64,000 nucleotides of DNA from Lentibacillus cibarius (GCF_005887555.1 NZ_VCIA01000001.1:3038001-3102000), one strand, 5' to 3'; shown: positions 17,508 through 26,093, counted from the stretch's first letter. A program made the numbers and translations. The notes: generated by a model not told the origin, from the sequence alone.

Positions 17508-17981
17508 TTGACCAAAAAACAAAATCGCCCCTGTGGAGAGTGTGCGAAGAAAAACTTATTGGACGGAAATAGAAATGACTGCAGGCCGTGTGGGTGCTGC
17601 TGTAGGTGTTGCAAGCAAAGCAAAGAAAACGTTAACAATTGTCCCGTCAATACCTTTAATCCCACGTTTAATCCTTCTATTACAGTTAATGTGACCCCGG
17701 AACAGACACCAACACCTTCTATCGGTTTGGAAACTGCCCAATACATTGCCTTGGCTAGTGAAGGCAAAAAGGTATATACAAACCAAGATGCATTGAAACA
17801 ATACGGAAGCAGCGATATTCTTCATCCTGACCATGTTTCCTATATCAATTTGTTTATAAATGGCGTTTTACAACCTCCATCCATCTACCATGTGGAGGAA
17901 GGTGTTCTTTATTTAAAATCGGATGATCTTCCCCCAATTGACGCTCCAATTAATCTTTTGTTTGTCATTGTGAAAAATTAA
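17508..17981 (+). CDS. DUF4183 protein with Cys-rich N terminus
   Basis: The chosen start is TTG at 17508, 6-7 bases after AAGGGGGAG. The 157-residue product begins with a basic, Cys-rich region (a C-x2-C pair, then C-x2-C-x-C-C-C-x-C-C, about residues 9-38) followed by a Thr/Pro-rich linker and a DUF4183 domain (about 75-155; 'YINLFINGVLQPPSIYHVEEG'). DUF4183 proteins occur almost only in endospore formers and some are associated with the spore surface. The Cys cluster could cross-link the protein into a coat or exosporium layer, which is inference. A second DUF4183 gene follows at 18223. Confidence 0.78.
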   Translation: MTKKQNRPCGECAKKNLLDGNRNDCRPCGCCCRCCKQSKENVNNCPVNTFNPTFNPSITVNVTPEQTPTPSIGLETAQYIALASEGKKVYTNQDALKQYGSSDILHPDHVSYINLFINGVLQPPSIYHVEEGVLYLKSDDLPPIDAPINLLFVIVKN

Positions 17982-18222
17982 ACCTTTCTAAATGCCCCAG
18001 TATGATCATTTAAAATTGATATGTGTTCCAGGGATCCTCTGAAACTAAGCCTCAAACTTAAAATAATTGTCCTTTTTCATTAAAAATGCCTGGCAAGAAA
18101 TGCATGAACCTATTCATCTAGTTACTTGTTGGTTTTCGACCATTGGCTGACTCCTGTCCAAGCATTGGCAATGACCGACTCATAAGGTAATAGTAGCTTG
18201 GCAGAATGGAGGTGAATTCGGT

Positions 18223-18606
18223 ATGGCACTTCAGCTAATGAAAATTTCCATTGATGGTACGATTGACACGAATGTTGAACCTGATTCAGCAAAATTCTTC
18301 TATGTCACAACAGCAGAAACCGCTGCTGGTGATACACTGATCGTTGATGCTGGAGATTTTCTTCAGGATGACGGTTCGACGGCTACGGAGCTTCCAGACC
18401 TAGCCACGGATAATAGTTATTACACGGTGTATATTAACGGTGTTGAGCAAATGCAAGGGTTGTCCACTTATACACCTGGAGCCACGGGAACCGGGTCGTT
18501 AGAAATTCAAGTTCCGGCCGGGGGTCCGTCCATTAAGGAAAACAGTCCTGTCGTCCTCCACATTGTTAACTTCACACCATCATCCTCAGGAACATTTGAA
18601 ACCTAG
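18223..18606 (+). CDS. DUF4183 domain protein
   Basis: This 127-residue protein is a bare DUF4183 domain, with 'MALQLMKISIDG' at the start and 'YYTVYINGVEQMQGLSTYTP' in the core. A GGAGG site lies 10 bases before the ATG. There is no signal peptide or membrane segment. With the Cys-rich DUF4183 protein upstream it forms a pair on the same strand, 240 bases apart, probably spore surface components expressed late in sporulation. Nothing I can name lies between the two genes. Confidence 0.82.
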   Translation: MALQLMKISIDGTIDTNVEPDSAKFFYVTTAETAAGDTLIVDAGDFLQDDGSTATELPDLATDNSYYTVYINGVEQMQGLSTYTPGATGTGSLEIQVPAGGPSIKENSPVVLHIVNFTPSSSGTFET

Positions 18607-18630
18607 TCAAACGGCAATTATTTCCCCAAT

Positions 18631-18659
18631 GGGCTCCGCCAAGCATATTGGTGGGGCTC
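18631..18659 (+). terminator. Hairpin after the DUF4183 gene
   Basis: GGGCTCCGCCA pairs with TGGTGGGGCTC (18649-18659) with three G-U pairs over a 7-nt loop. No U-run follows, so the role is tentative. Confidence 0.5.
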
Positions 18660-18979
18660 TTGAGGAAAAACCTTTAAGTACTGTCTGTTCTTCCTGCTAC
18701 CCTCATCTATCACAGAAGGGCCCTCATCTACTTGGAATCGTTGGCATCCAGGCTTGCACGGCGCTCGGCTACATAAACGTTCCTTTTTGTATCTATTTTC
18801 CTGCAGGCTGATATTTTCCGGGAACAGCACGGATCGTGATGGCCAAACGATTTCAGCTATTGATGGCATTTATAGCATACACCAAGTCAACAAAACCCTT
18901 CTTAATAAAATGTTCTCTTACCTCATGATATAACTCATCTGACACATTGTGTACCGATATTTCCGTGATTGCTTCTGTT
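18660..18979. other. Gene-free stretch before the 52-bp repeat array
   Basis: The stretch between the DUF4183 hairpin and the repeat array has short open frames on both strands but none with a ribosome site or recognisable product. I see no conserved element in it. Confidence 0.5.
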
Positions 18980-19630
18980 AGTGCTAAAGCGCTCAAGACC
19001 GTTTCGGCCGGATTCAGGTGCTGTTATGGTCTCGAGACGGGCTCTCAAGACCTTTTCAGCCGTTTTCGAGTGCTGTTATGGTCTCGAGGAAGGCTCTCAA
19101 GACCTTTTTGACCGGATTCAAGTGCTGTTATGGTCTCGAGGAAGGCTCTCAAGACCTTTTTGACCGGATTCAAGTGCTGTTATGGTCTCGAGACGGGTTC
19201 TCAAGACCGTTTCGACCGTTTTCGAGTGCTGTTATGGTCTCGAGAGGGTTTCTCAAGACCGTTTCGGCCGGATTCGAGCGTTGTTTTGGTCTCGAGACGG
19301 TTTCTCGAGACCTTTTCAGCCGTTTTCGAGTGCTGTTTTGGTCTCGAGACGGGTTCTCGAGACCTTTTCAACCGGATTCAAGTGCTGTTATGGTCTCGAG
19401 GAGGGTTCTCGGGACCGTTTCGACCGATTCCGAGTGCTGTTTTGGTTTCGAGGAGGGTTCTCGAGACTTTTTTGACCGGATTCAAGTGCTGTTATGGTCT
19501 CGAGGAAGGCTCTCAAGACCTTTTTGACCGGATTCAAGTGCTGTTATGGTCTCGAGGAAGGCTCTCAAGACCTTTTCGACCGAATTCAAGTGCTGTTTTG
19601 GTTTCGAGACAGGCACTCAAGACCTTCATT
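18980..19630. repeat. 52-bp tandem array, twelve exact periods, each with a hairpin
   Basis: GGTCTCGAG-type motifs begin at 19028 and recur every 52 bases (19080, 19132, 19184 and so on to 19600) with no insertion or deletion, preceded by a decayed half unit at 18980-19020. Each unit has an inverted repeat, in its best form GGTCTCGAGA-CGGGT-TCTCGAGACC (10-bp stem, 5-nt loop), followed by a spacer of the form TTTTCRRCCGDWTTCRAGTGCTGTT. Copies differ by substitutions only. Because 52 is not a multiple of 3, the long open frames here shift frame from unit to unit and are not credible genes. Confidence 0.92.
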
Positions 19631-19818
19631 CACCTCTAAAAAAAATCAAAAGTTGTTGTTATCAATGTATATAAGTATAATGTATCACTTTTATAGTTTT
19701 AAATAATTTATTTTTATCGGTGATGGGTGTATTATAATAAGTGAAGCGGGACGAAGAAACGATATCCGCTTCCCCTTGCGGCCACAAGGACAATTATAGT
19801 CTCGAAGAGGTGGTTTAC

Positions 19819-21204
19819 GTGTCACAGCAAAAAACGATGGTAGAGAAGCTGGGAGATTGGGTATATGCCGCTAGCTGGGATGATTTGTCATCCGAGGCTA
19901 AAGAAGCATTAAAGGGGCGTGTACTGGACTCCGTCGGCTGTGCGATTGGGGCATTAGAGGGAGCGCCGGTCAAAAGCATTCGCCGGCTTACCGATGATCT
20001 GGGTGGCAGTCCTTATGTCACTTTGATAGGCGGTGGAAAAACCACACCGGATAACGCAACATTCTACAATGGTGCAGCGATTCGTTACTTGGATTTCAAT
20101 GATGCGTACTTGGCAAAAGAAGAAACAGGCCATCCATCTGACAATATAGCACCAGTACTAGCTGCTGCAGAATATGCCAATGCGAGTGGGGAGCAATTGT
20201 TGCTTGCGCTGGCGGTGGCCTACCAAGTACAGTGCCGGCTTTCCGATATCGCACCAGTACGTAAGAATGGATTTGATCATACCGTCCAAGGTGCCTACGC
20301 TGCAGCAGCGGGGGCGGCCAAGGCAATGGGACTGACTGCTGGTGAAATTGCCAATGCAATCGCCATTGCCGGAACTGGATATAACTCATTGCGCGTGACC
20401 AGAACAGGCGAATTGTCAAACTGGAAAGGACTCGCCTATCCAAATACCGCGATGGGTGCGGTACATGCGGCCATGCTCGCTAAGTACGGTATAACTGGTC
20501 CGCGTGAAGTTTTTGAAGGAAATAAAGGATTCATGGATGCCATTGCTGGTGATTTTACCATGGACTGGTCCAATGAGGATCTTGAGCGTGTAACCAAAAC
20601 CATTGTGAAACGTTATAACGCCGAAATTCATTCCCAAGCATCGATTGAAGGACTGCTGGAACTGCGTGAACAGGAAAGAATAGCGCCGGAAGCCATCAAG
20701 TCCATTCAGCTAAAGACATTTGATGTTGCCTACCATATTATTGGCGGGGGTGAAGAGGGCGATAAAAAACGCATCCGCTATAAAGAAGAAGCAGACCATT
20801 CGCTACCGTATATGCTGGCAGCGGCGTACCTGGACGGTCAGGTTATGCCTGAACAATATGAAGCTGCACGCATTAAACGGGATGATATTCAACAGCTGCT
20901 GCAAAAAATTGACGTACAGCCAAGTGAAGCGTACAGCGATCGTTTTCCACAAGAAATGGCATGCGATATCACGCTGGAAACAAACGACGGACGAACGCTG
21001 ACCATGGAAAAAAGTGATTACAAAGGATTTCACACACGCCCGGCCAGCTGGGACGTGCTTATGGAAAAATATAATGGACTAACACGCAACGTGAACAAGA
21101 CAAATGCTGCGGCTATCGCAAGTACGATACGCGGCTTGGAAAATAAAAACGTTTCTGATTTAACAACACTACTTGAACAAATAACAGTCAGGGAGGCTGA
21201 ATAA
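19819..21204 (+). CDS. MmgE/PrpD family protein
   Basis: This 461-residue protein belongs to the MmgE/PrpD family, which includes 2-methylcitrate dehydratase and cis-aconitate decarboxylase. The family signatures 'GVLDSVGCAIGALEGAPV'-like near the N terminus, 'RYLDFNDAYLA' and 'GHPSDNIAPVLAAAEYANASG' are clear. I choose GTG at 19819 with GAAGAGG 8 bases upstream; the frame is open to 19741 but that extension looks non-native. It overlaps the ribosome site of, and is one base from, the downstream ComA-like gene. No prpB or prpC is nearby, so methylcitrate cycling is not supported; the substrate is unknown. Confidence 0.85.
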   Translation: MSQQKTMVEKLGDWVYAASWDDLSSEAKEALKGRVLDSVGCAIGALEGAPVKSIRRLTDDLGGSPYVTLIGGGKTTPDNATFYNGAAIRYLDFNDAYLAKEETGHPSDNIAPVLAAAEYANASGEQLLLALAVAYQVQCRLSDIAPVRKNGFDHTVQGAYAAAAGAAKAMGLTAGEIANAIAIAGTGYNSLRVTRTGELSNWKGLAYPNTAMGAVHAAMLAKYGITGPREVFEGNKGFMDAIAGDFTMDWSNEDLERVTKTIVKRYNAEIHSQASIEGLLELREQERIAPEAIKSIQLKTFDVAYHIIGGGEEGDKKRIRYKEEADHSLPYMLAAAYLDGQVMPEQYEAARIKRDDIQQLLQKIDVQPSEAYSDRFPQEMACDITLETNDGRTLTMEKSDYKGFHTRPASWDVLMEKYNGLTRNVNKTNAAAIASTIRGLENKNVSDLTTLLEQITVREAE

Positions 21205-21205
21205 T

Positions 21206-22036
21206 ATGAACAATCAACGTGCATTTCAAAACATCCGTATGAACAACAGGCAAATGAAACCACGTAACCAAGGAATCACGGAGGTTCGTGGGCCATACTA
21301 CACAGTGATGGGCAAGCATTATTTGCAGGATATGCTGGAAACGATGGGTGAGTATATAGATATTCTGAAGTTTTCGGGCGGTTCATTCATGCTTTACCCG
21401 GAAGACAAACTGCGCGAATTACTGGATTTGGCACACGTTTATGATGTCAAAGTTTCCACCGGGGGATTTATGGAAACCGTTCTGACGCAAGGACCGGAAG
21501 CAGTCGATCATTATTTGCAGGAATGCAAGCGGGTCGGCTTTGACATTATTGAAATATCGACAGGTTTCATTACGATGCCGACCGATGACATTGTTCGGCT
21601 GGTGAAAAAAGTGCAGGCTGCCGGATTGCTTGCTAAACCGGAAATAGGTGTCCAGTTCGGAGCAGGCGGCACCAACTCGATTGAAGAAAATGAAGCGGAA
21701 GGCGTAACAGACCCGTCGCAAGCAATTGAAGTCGGTAAACGCTGCCTGGACGCCGGAGCTTATATGCTGATGATTGAATCAGAAGGCATCACGGAAAGTG
21801 TTCGCTCCTGGAGAACGGAAATCGCCACCCAATTCGCGCGTGAACTCGGTACGGAGAATGTCGTGTTTGAAGCTGCAGATCCGGAAGTGTTTGAGTGGTA
21901 TGTGAAAAACTACGGTCCGGAAGTGAATGTGTTTGTCGATCATAGTCAAATTGTTCAGCTGGAAGTACTGCGCAGAGGCATCTGGGGAACCAAAGATCTA
22001 TGGGGCCGTGTCATTACGTTTAATGATGGTGAATGA
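21206..22036 (+). CDS. Phosphosulfolactate synthase (ComA)-family protein
   Basis: This 276-residue TIM-barrel protein belongs to the ComA/phosphosulfolactate synthase family, which in archaea adds sulfite to phosphoenolpyruvate on the way to coenzyme M and in bacilli has YitD as a relative. Features include 'YIDILKFSGGSFMLYP', 'KVSTGGFMETV' and 'DIIEISTGFITMP'. The ATG at 21206 is one base after the PrpD-like stop, with GGAGG inside the upstream gene, so the two are translationally coupled. The pairing suggests one pathway, possibly for a sulfonated or branched organic acid; I cannot define it. A strong terminator follows. Confidence 0.82.
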   Translation: MNNQRAFQNIRMNNRQMKPRNQGITEVRGPYYTVMGKHYLQDMLETMGEYIDILKFSGGSFMLYPEDKLRELLDLAHVYDVKVSTGGFMETVLTQGPEAVDHYLQECKRVGFDIIEISTGFITMPTDDIVRLVKKVQAAGLLAKPEIGVQFGAGGTNSIEENEAEGVTDPSQAIEVGKRCLDAGAYMLMIESEGITESVRSWRTEIATQFARELGTENVVFEAADPEVFEWYVKNYGPEVNVFVDHSQIVQLEVLRRGIWGTKDLWGRVITFNDGE

Positions 22037-22049
22037 CAAGTGTGAGCAG

Positions 22050-22086
22050 CAGGGACAGGACATTTTGAAACTGTCCCTGTTTTTTC
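22050..22086 (+). terminator. Terminator of the PrpD-like/ComA-like operon
   Basis: CAGGGACAG at 22050-22058 pairs perfectly with CTGTCCCTG at 22071-22079, followed by a T-run. The stem shares the AGGGACAG core of the dispersed palindromes at 26.1, 26.7, 28.2 and 48.2 kb. Confidence 0.9.
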
Positions 22087-22143
22087 TATATAAAGGATAG
22101 AAAAATTGACGGTTAGAGTAAAATGTTTATGGGAGAACATATA

Positions 22144-22191
22144 CCTCATCTTTGGTGTTGAAGTCGGAAGACTTCTACGCCAAAGATGAGG
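22144..22191. repeat. Long 22-bp hairpin with GGAA tetraloop
   Basis: CCTCATCTTTGG at 22144-22155 through GAAGTC, a GGAA loop, and the return arm ending at 22191 form a 22-bp stem with 20 Watson-Crick pairs, one wobble and one mismatch. It lies between a terminator and the ISLre2-type element. It is too regular to be chance, but there is no U-run and I cannot assign a role. Confidence 0.7.
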
Positions 22192-22218
22192 CCAGCAAGC
22201 GAAGCGCGGTAGTTTAAA

Positions 22219-23749
22219 GGGTGTTTTACATGAAAAAGAGGACCTTTTCTTGTATAGTTAAGTCTGCTACAACAACAACTATAGAAAGAGGTCCTCTAAT
22301 GAAAGATATCATATCTGCGCTTACAATGAAAGAATTAGAACAAATTACATACCGTGCATTGCAGGAAAGTTTTTCTCAGGTGATGGCACAGACGTTACAG
22401 GAAATAGATGAGGCGATTGCTTCAGAAAGGGATAAGCAACGATTTTATTTGAAGGATAAAAGAACATTAAAGTTTGAGTCCGTCTTTGGGCAGGTGGAAC
22501 TGAAAAGAAATTATTATCAAGATAAAGAGACGGGAAAGTATGTCTATTTATTGGATCAGTATTTAGCTTTTGACGGCACAAAGGGAATGAGTCCGGTGGT
22601 GCAAGATTTGGCTATTGAACTGGCTGTAACAGGCGTTTCCTATCGACAGGCTGGGAAGGCAATGGAGAAGCTTTTGGGCTACCCTGTCATCAGTCATGAA
22701 GGTATACGCCAGCAGCTTTTGAATACGGAGGTTGTGCCGGAAGAGTCAGTGCCACTCGAACAGGATGTTGTATTCGTGGAGGTGGACGGGCTTTATACGA
22801 AAAGCCAAGAGAAAAAGAAAAAAGGCAAGGAAATTAAGATTGCCAGTGTGCATCAGGGCTGGGAAATGAATGGTAAACGAGCAAAGCTGATAGAGAAGCG
22901 ACATTTCATTCATGAAGGAAATCTGCCGTTCTGGGAAGAATTTGAGCAGTATCTAATGGCTACTTACGAGTATGATCCGACCAGGCACCACCTCGTTATT
23001 AATGGGGATGGAGCGAAGTGGATCACATCCTGCCGGGATCATTTCCAGCATAATGCGACCTTTGTCATCGACCGTTTTCATGTTGCCCGGGATGTGCAGC
23101 GTTTGTTTCGGGGTCATTCAAGATACCGCTCCATCCGAAAGAAACTAGCAAGCTATGACTGGGAAGGTTTCATGGTGGAATTAAACAGTGCGGTGGGTAC
23201 GCTTGAAAATGAAAAGAAGGAAGAACGGCTGGAAGAGTTAATTGCCCAGCTTTCCCAATATCCAGAGGCACTGGGAGATTACCGTGAAAAACTAAAAGAG
23301 AGGGGCATAGATACAACAGGATTCCGCCCGATGGGGAGTGCAGAGGGAACGATGAGTGTGTTCGCTAGAAGGCTCAAAAACGGGCGTAGTTGGAGTGATA
23401 AAGGGCTTGATAAATTCATCGATATCATGGTTGCCCTCAAAGATAATCTGAAGATAAAAACGCTGCAGGGGATACTTGAACAGACGCAGGAATTAATACA
23501 GGAAAGCAAAGAAGAAAAGCCGCCTAAACACTTTGTAGAAAAGCTAAAAGAAAGTGCTGCAGAAGCAACACGCAACAATCTGGGTTATCTGAGGCAGGCT
23601 ATCGGGAAACCAATTACAGACGCATTAAAAGGATTACGGGGAATTTGAAAAAGTAAAAAAGCACCAACTGATTAAAATGATATAAACATGAAACCGTTAC
23701 CAAAAGTTGACTAAAACAATACAAAAAAGGGACTTGAAAAAAATCTCCC
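22219..23749 (+). mobile_element. ISLre2-type insertion sequence
   Basis: This is a transposase gene flanked by imperfect inverted ends: CCTTTTCTTGTATAGTT at about 22243-22259 on the left matches, on the opposite strand, CCCTTTTTTGTATTGTTTTAG at about 23711-23731 on the right. The outer borders are approximate; GGG at 22219 and CCC at 23749 are possible termini. I found no target duplication, so exact ends are uncertain. Confidence 0.6.
22299..23648 (+). CDS. ISLre2 family transposase
   Basis: This 449-residue transposase matches the ISLre2 family (UPF0236-like). Visible features are the N-terminal 'ESVFGQVELKRNYY', the central 'VFVEVDGLYTKSQEKKKK', 'HHLVINGDGAKWI' and 'VIDRFHVARDV', and the C-terminal 'FRPMGSAEGTMSVFARRLKNG'. 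The ATG at 22299 follows an AGAAAGAGG site; the frame is open upstream to 22221, but that part overlaps the element's terminal repeat. The gene is intact, so the element may still be active. Confidence 0.88.
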   Translation: MKDIISALTMKELEQITYRALQESFSQVMAQTLQEIDEAIASERDKQRFYLKDKRTLKFESVFGQVELKRNYYQDKETGKYVYLLDQYLAFDGTKGMSPVVQDLAIELAVTGVSYRQAGKAMEKLLGYPVISHEGIRQQLLNTEVVPEESVPLEQDVVFVEVDGLYTKSQEKKKKGKEIKIASVHQGWEMNGKRAKLIEKRHFIHEGNLPFWEEFEQYLMATYEYDPTRHHLVINGDGAKWITSCRDHFQHNATFVIDRFHVARDVQRLFRGHSRYRSIRKKLASYDWEGFMVELNSAVGTLENEKKEERLEELIAQLSQYPEALGDYREKLKERGIDTTGFRPMGSAEGTMSVFARRLKNGRSWSDKGLDKFIDIMVALKDNLKIKTLQGILEQTQELIQESKEEKPPKHFVEKLKESAAEATRNNLGYLRQAIGKPITDALKGLRGI

Positions 23750-23847
23750 ACAAGTACTTGACTCAATCAAATTGACGCACGTCAATGAAGTTTTCCAATC
23801 ATTGATAGATAATAAGACTATCAAATGGAAGAAAGAAGGATGATCAT

Positions 23848-24192
23848 ATGATTAACACTGGTGATTGGGGACTATTTGTAAGTGATTACCCGTTCTTGTT
23901 CATCGCAGGATTGATTACGGCAGTTTTAGCCATTGCGCTGAGATCTCCAGTAGTTACAGGGCTGCAAATGCTCTTTATAATGGTTAGCTTTTTTATAGGT
24001 GGAATGAATGCAGCTATAGATCCCATATTGCTTATTATTCAAGCAGTGATCAGTCTAAGCGTGTTATATAAGTACGTCAAAGCGGTGGATATGAATGAAC
24101 AGCTCATCCTGGAAAAGACCCATCAAAAGGCACCCCATCTGATCAAAGAGGAACACCGGGGCAGCCGCTTTTCATTCTGGCATACTAGGTAA
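23848..24192 (+). CDS. Small membrane protein of unknown function
   Basis: This 114-residue protein has about three hydrophobic segments (about residues 13-28, 34-50 and 57-75) and a hydrophilic, basic C-terminal tail. The ATG at 23848 has AAGGA about 9 bases upstream. I recognise no family. It lies between the ISLre2-type element and the cwlJ-like gene on the same strand. Confidence 0.6.
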   Translation: MINTGDWGLFVSDYPFLFIAGLITAVLAIALRSPVVTGLQMLFIMVSFFIGGMNAAIDPILLIIQAVISLSVLYKYVKAVDMNEQLILEKTHQKAPHLIKEEHRGSRFSFWHTR

Positions 24193-24310
24193 GAGAGGAC
24201 AGGGCAAGGAACTCGTCCCGGGAACGAATGAAGCATGGGAAATACAAGAAAGATAGGAATAATGATATCAAAGCGGGCTTTTTTTCATACACTATTTTTG
24301 GGGTGAAAAA

Positions 24311-24745
24311 ATGTCAATCATAAAATACACAAGTAAAGACGTTGATTTAATGGCAAGGATGATGCGAGCGGAGGCCGTTGGTGAAGGAAAAATGGGAATG
24401 ATGTTTGTCGGAAATGTCATTGTTAACCGTGCGAAAGCGGATTGTTTAGACTTTATCGATGTAAGAACAGCTCGAGAAGTCATTTATCAAGTGCAGGGGG
24501 GAAATTATTCCTTTGAAGCTGTTCAAAAGGGAAGTATGTTTTATCAGCCCGCGCGAGATGCTGAAAAACGATTAGCAAGAAAGAACTTGAAATTCTGGAG
24601 GCGCCATCCATCGAAATATTCGCTTTGGTATTTCAACCCATTTGCACCATGTCCGCCCACATGGTACGGCCAACCTTTTGCCGGCCAATATAAAAACCAT
24701 TGCTTCTATGAACCGGCAGCCGGATCATGTGACAGTGTTTATTGA
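24311..24745 (+). CDS. cwlJ: CwlJ-like spore cortex-lytic hydrolase
   Basis: This 144-residue protein consists of one SleB/CwlJ catalytic domain (hydrolase_2 fold). The catalytic Glu lies in 'MMRAEAVGEGKMG', followed by 'GNVIVNRAKADCLDF' and a C-terminal 'HCFYEP' typical of CwlJ. There is no signal peptide, as expected for CwlJ, which is placed in the spore coat by the mother cell and degrades cortex peptidoglycan in response to Ca-dipicolinate. A GGGGTG site lies just upstream. It needs GerQ for function in Bacillus subtilis; no gerQ is adjacent here. Confidence 0.88.
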   Translation: MSIIKYTSKDVDLMARMMRAEAVGEGKMGMMFVGNVIVNRAKADCLDFIDVRTAREVIYQVQGGNYSFEAVQKGSMFYQPARDAEKRLARKNLKFWRRHPSKYSLWYFNPFAPCPPTWYGQPFAGQYKNHCFYEPAAGSCDSVY

Positions 24746-24751
24746 GTGATA

Positions 24752-24836
24752 AGGGCGACAGGGCGGCCCGCGGGAAGGGCGGCCCACGGGGACAGGTTCA
24801 TTGGTCCACAAAGGACGATGGACCTGTCCTTTGTGG
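24752..24836. repeat. Dispersed palindromic element (GGGACAG family, variant)
   Basis: A doubled GGGCGGCCC motif (24761 and 24777) precedes GGGGACAGGTTCATTGGTCC and then a perfect 11-bp stem, CCACAAAGGAC at 24806-24816 with GTCCTTTGTGG at 24826-24836. The composition is GC-rich against AT-rich flanks. The GGGACAGG...GGTCCA pattern recurs at 26.1, 26.7 and 28.2 kb. Confidence 0.65.
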
Positions 24837-24978
24837 TTTATATTGGAAAGGAGGCTTCACTGGTGTGAGTCAGGCACTTGCGGCTGTAATATACTTTCAT
24901 TTTTCAGTATTTTTGGTATACTATTTGTAGAAACACACCCGGTTTATCCATACAAAAATCTGCAAAGGAAGTGCACAT

Positions 24979-25113
24979 ATGACCCTCGCTGTATTAGTTA
25001 AGGAAAGCCCTTCAACTACACTCACCACGACCAACACTTTTTTTGAGGAATCTCTGGATGCCTTTTTCCGGATGTTCACGACAGGCATGGACGGAAAAAG
25101 TTTCACTGAGTGA
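24979..25113 (+). CDS. Possible 44-residue small protein
   Basis: A short frame starts with ATG at 24979, 7 bases after AAGGAAG, and ends with TGA at 25111-25113. The predicted peptide is Thr/Ser-rich in its first half and amphipathic in the second ('FFEESLDAFFRMF'). It lies alone in a 409-base gap between cwlJ and panE. I know of no family; the ribosome site and spacing are the only support. Confidence 0.35.
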   Translation: MTLAVLVKESPSTTLTTTNTFFEESLDAFFRMFTTGMDGKSFTE

Positions 25114-25154
25114 ATTTTGAGACGAGATAAAACTTTTAAAGGAGAATAGGAAAG

Positions 25155-26093
25155 ATGAAACTATTAATCCTTGGCTCCGGTGCGATGGGGAGCTTATTTG
25201 CCGGAAAACTAAAACAAAGCGATGTGGACGTCACATTATTCAACCGGCCGAATGACCATGTGAAAGCTATTCATAAAGATGGCCTGCGGATAATCGATTG
25301 GGATGGAAATGGGTCAACTGTTGCGCTTTCGACAGCAACCAACCCGGCTGAACTGACCGGTGATTATGATATTGTGCTCGTACTCGTTAAAGCTTTTGCT
25401 ACAGAAAGCGTCCTTGAAAAAGTTTTACCGGCCATACATAAGAATACGCCGATTATGACGCTGCAAAACGGGATTGGGAATATGGAAACAATTAAAGCTC
25501 TGGCACCAGCGAATGACGTCCTCATCGGCGGAACACAAGCCGGAGCAGGAATTGTAGAACCTGGTACCGTTGTTCAACGGGCATGGGGTACGACGTTTAT
25601 AGGGAATGCGCAACATGGTGCTGATCAGCATTTGCTGGATGAGCTGGCATCGGTTTTTACCGAGAGCGGTCTCAAAACACATGTGTCGGAAAATGTCCAG
25701 TCCATTATCTGGAGCAAATTGCTCGTGAATGTGGCATATAACGGATTGACAGCAGTTACCAGACTTACGAATGGGGGCGCCATACGTACCCGGGAAGGTG
25801 AAGACATCCTGGCCAACTTGGTGACCGAAGCCGTAAAGGTTGCCAAAGCAAAGGAAATCCCTTTATTGTATAAGGACCCCGTAGCTGAATGCATCCGATT
25901 GGGCAAAGAAGAGATTGGCATGAACACATCTTCTATGCTGACCGATGTGCTCCATCAGCGCAAGACAGAAATAGAAGTGATGAACGGTGCCATTGTTGAA
26001 GAAGGAATACACCACGGGATCCCAACCCCATATAACGATATGATGGTCAAATTAATAAAAATTATTGAAAATAGTTATTACAAATCCACGTGA
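25155..26093 (+). CDS. panE: 2-dehydropantoate 2-reductase (ketopantoate reductase)
   Basis: This NADPH-dependent enzyme reduces ketopantoate to pantoate in pantothenate biosynthesis. The 312-residue protein begins with the Rossmann motif 'ILGSGAMGSLFAGKL', continues with 'VLVLVKAFATESVL' and 'LQNGIGNMETI', and has the catalytic Lys region 'WSKLLVNVAYNGLTA'. AAAGGAG lies about 10 bases before the ATG. The other pan genes present, panB and panC, are on the opposite strand at 28.3-30.0 kb, so panE is a separate transcription unit. Confidence 0.9.
   Translation: MKLLILGSGAMGSLFAGKLKQSDVDVTLFNRPNDHVKAIHKDGLRIIDWDGNGSTVALSTATNPAELTGDYDIVLVLVKAFATESVLEKVLPAIHKNTPIMTLQNGIGNMETIKALAPANDVLIGGTQAGAGIVEPGTVVQRAWGTTFIGNAQHGADQHLLDELASVFTESGLKTHVSENVQSIIWSKLLVNVAYNGLTAVTRLTNGGAIRTREGEDILANLVTEAVKVAKAKEIPLLYKDPVAECIRLGKEEIGMNTSSMLTDVLHQRKTEIEVMNGAIVEEGIHHGIPTPYNDMMVKLIKIIENSYYKST

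Noticed and set aside
18980..19630. CRISPR array
   Set aside because: Units are 52 bp and similar over their whole length with no unique spacers, and no cas genes are present.
18969..19706. Several overlapping frames of 60-169 codons over the 52-bp array
   Set aside because: The unit length shifts frame every copy, and three frames are open at once; this is a property of the repeat, not a gene.
19819..22036. Methylcitrate cycle operon
   Set aside because: Only a PrpD-like gene is present; prpB and prpC are absent and the partner is a ComA-like protein.
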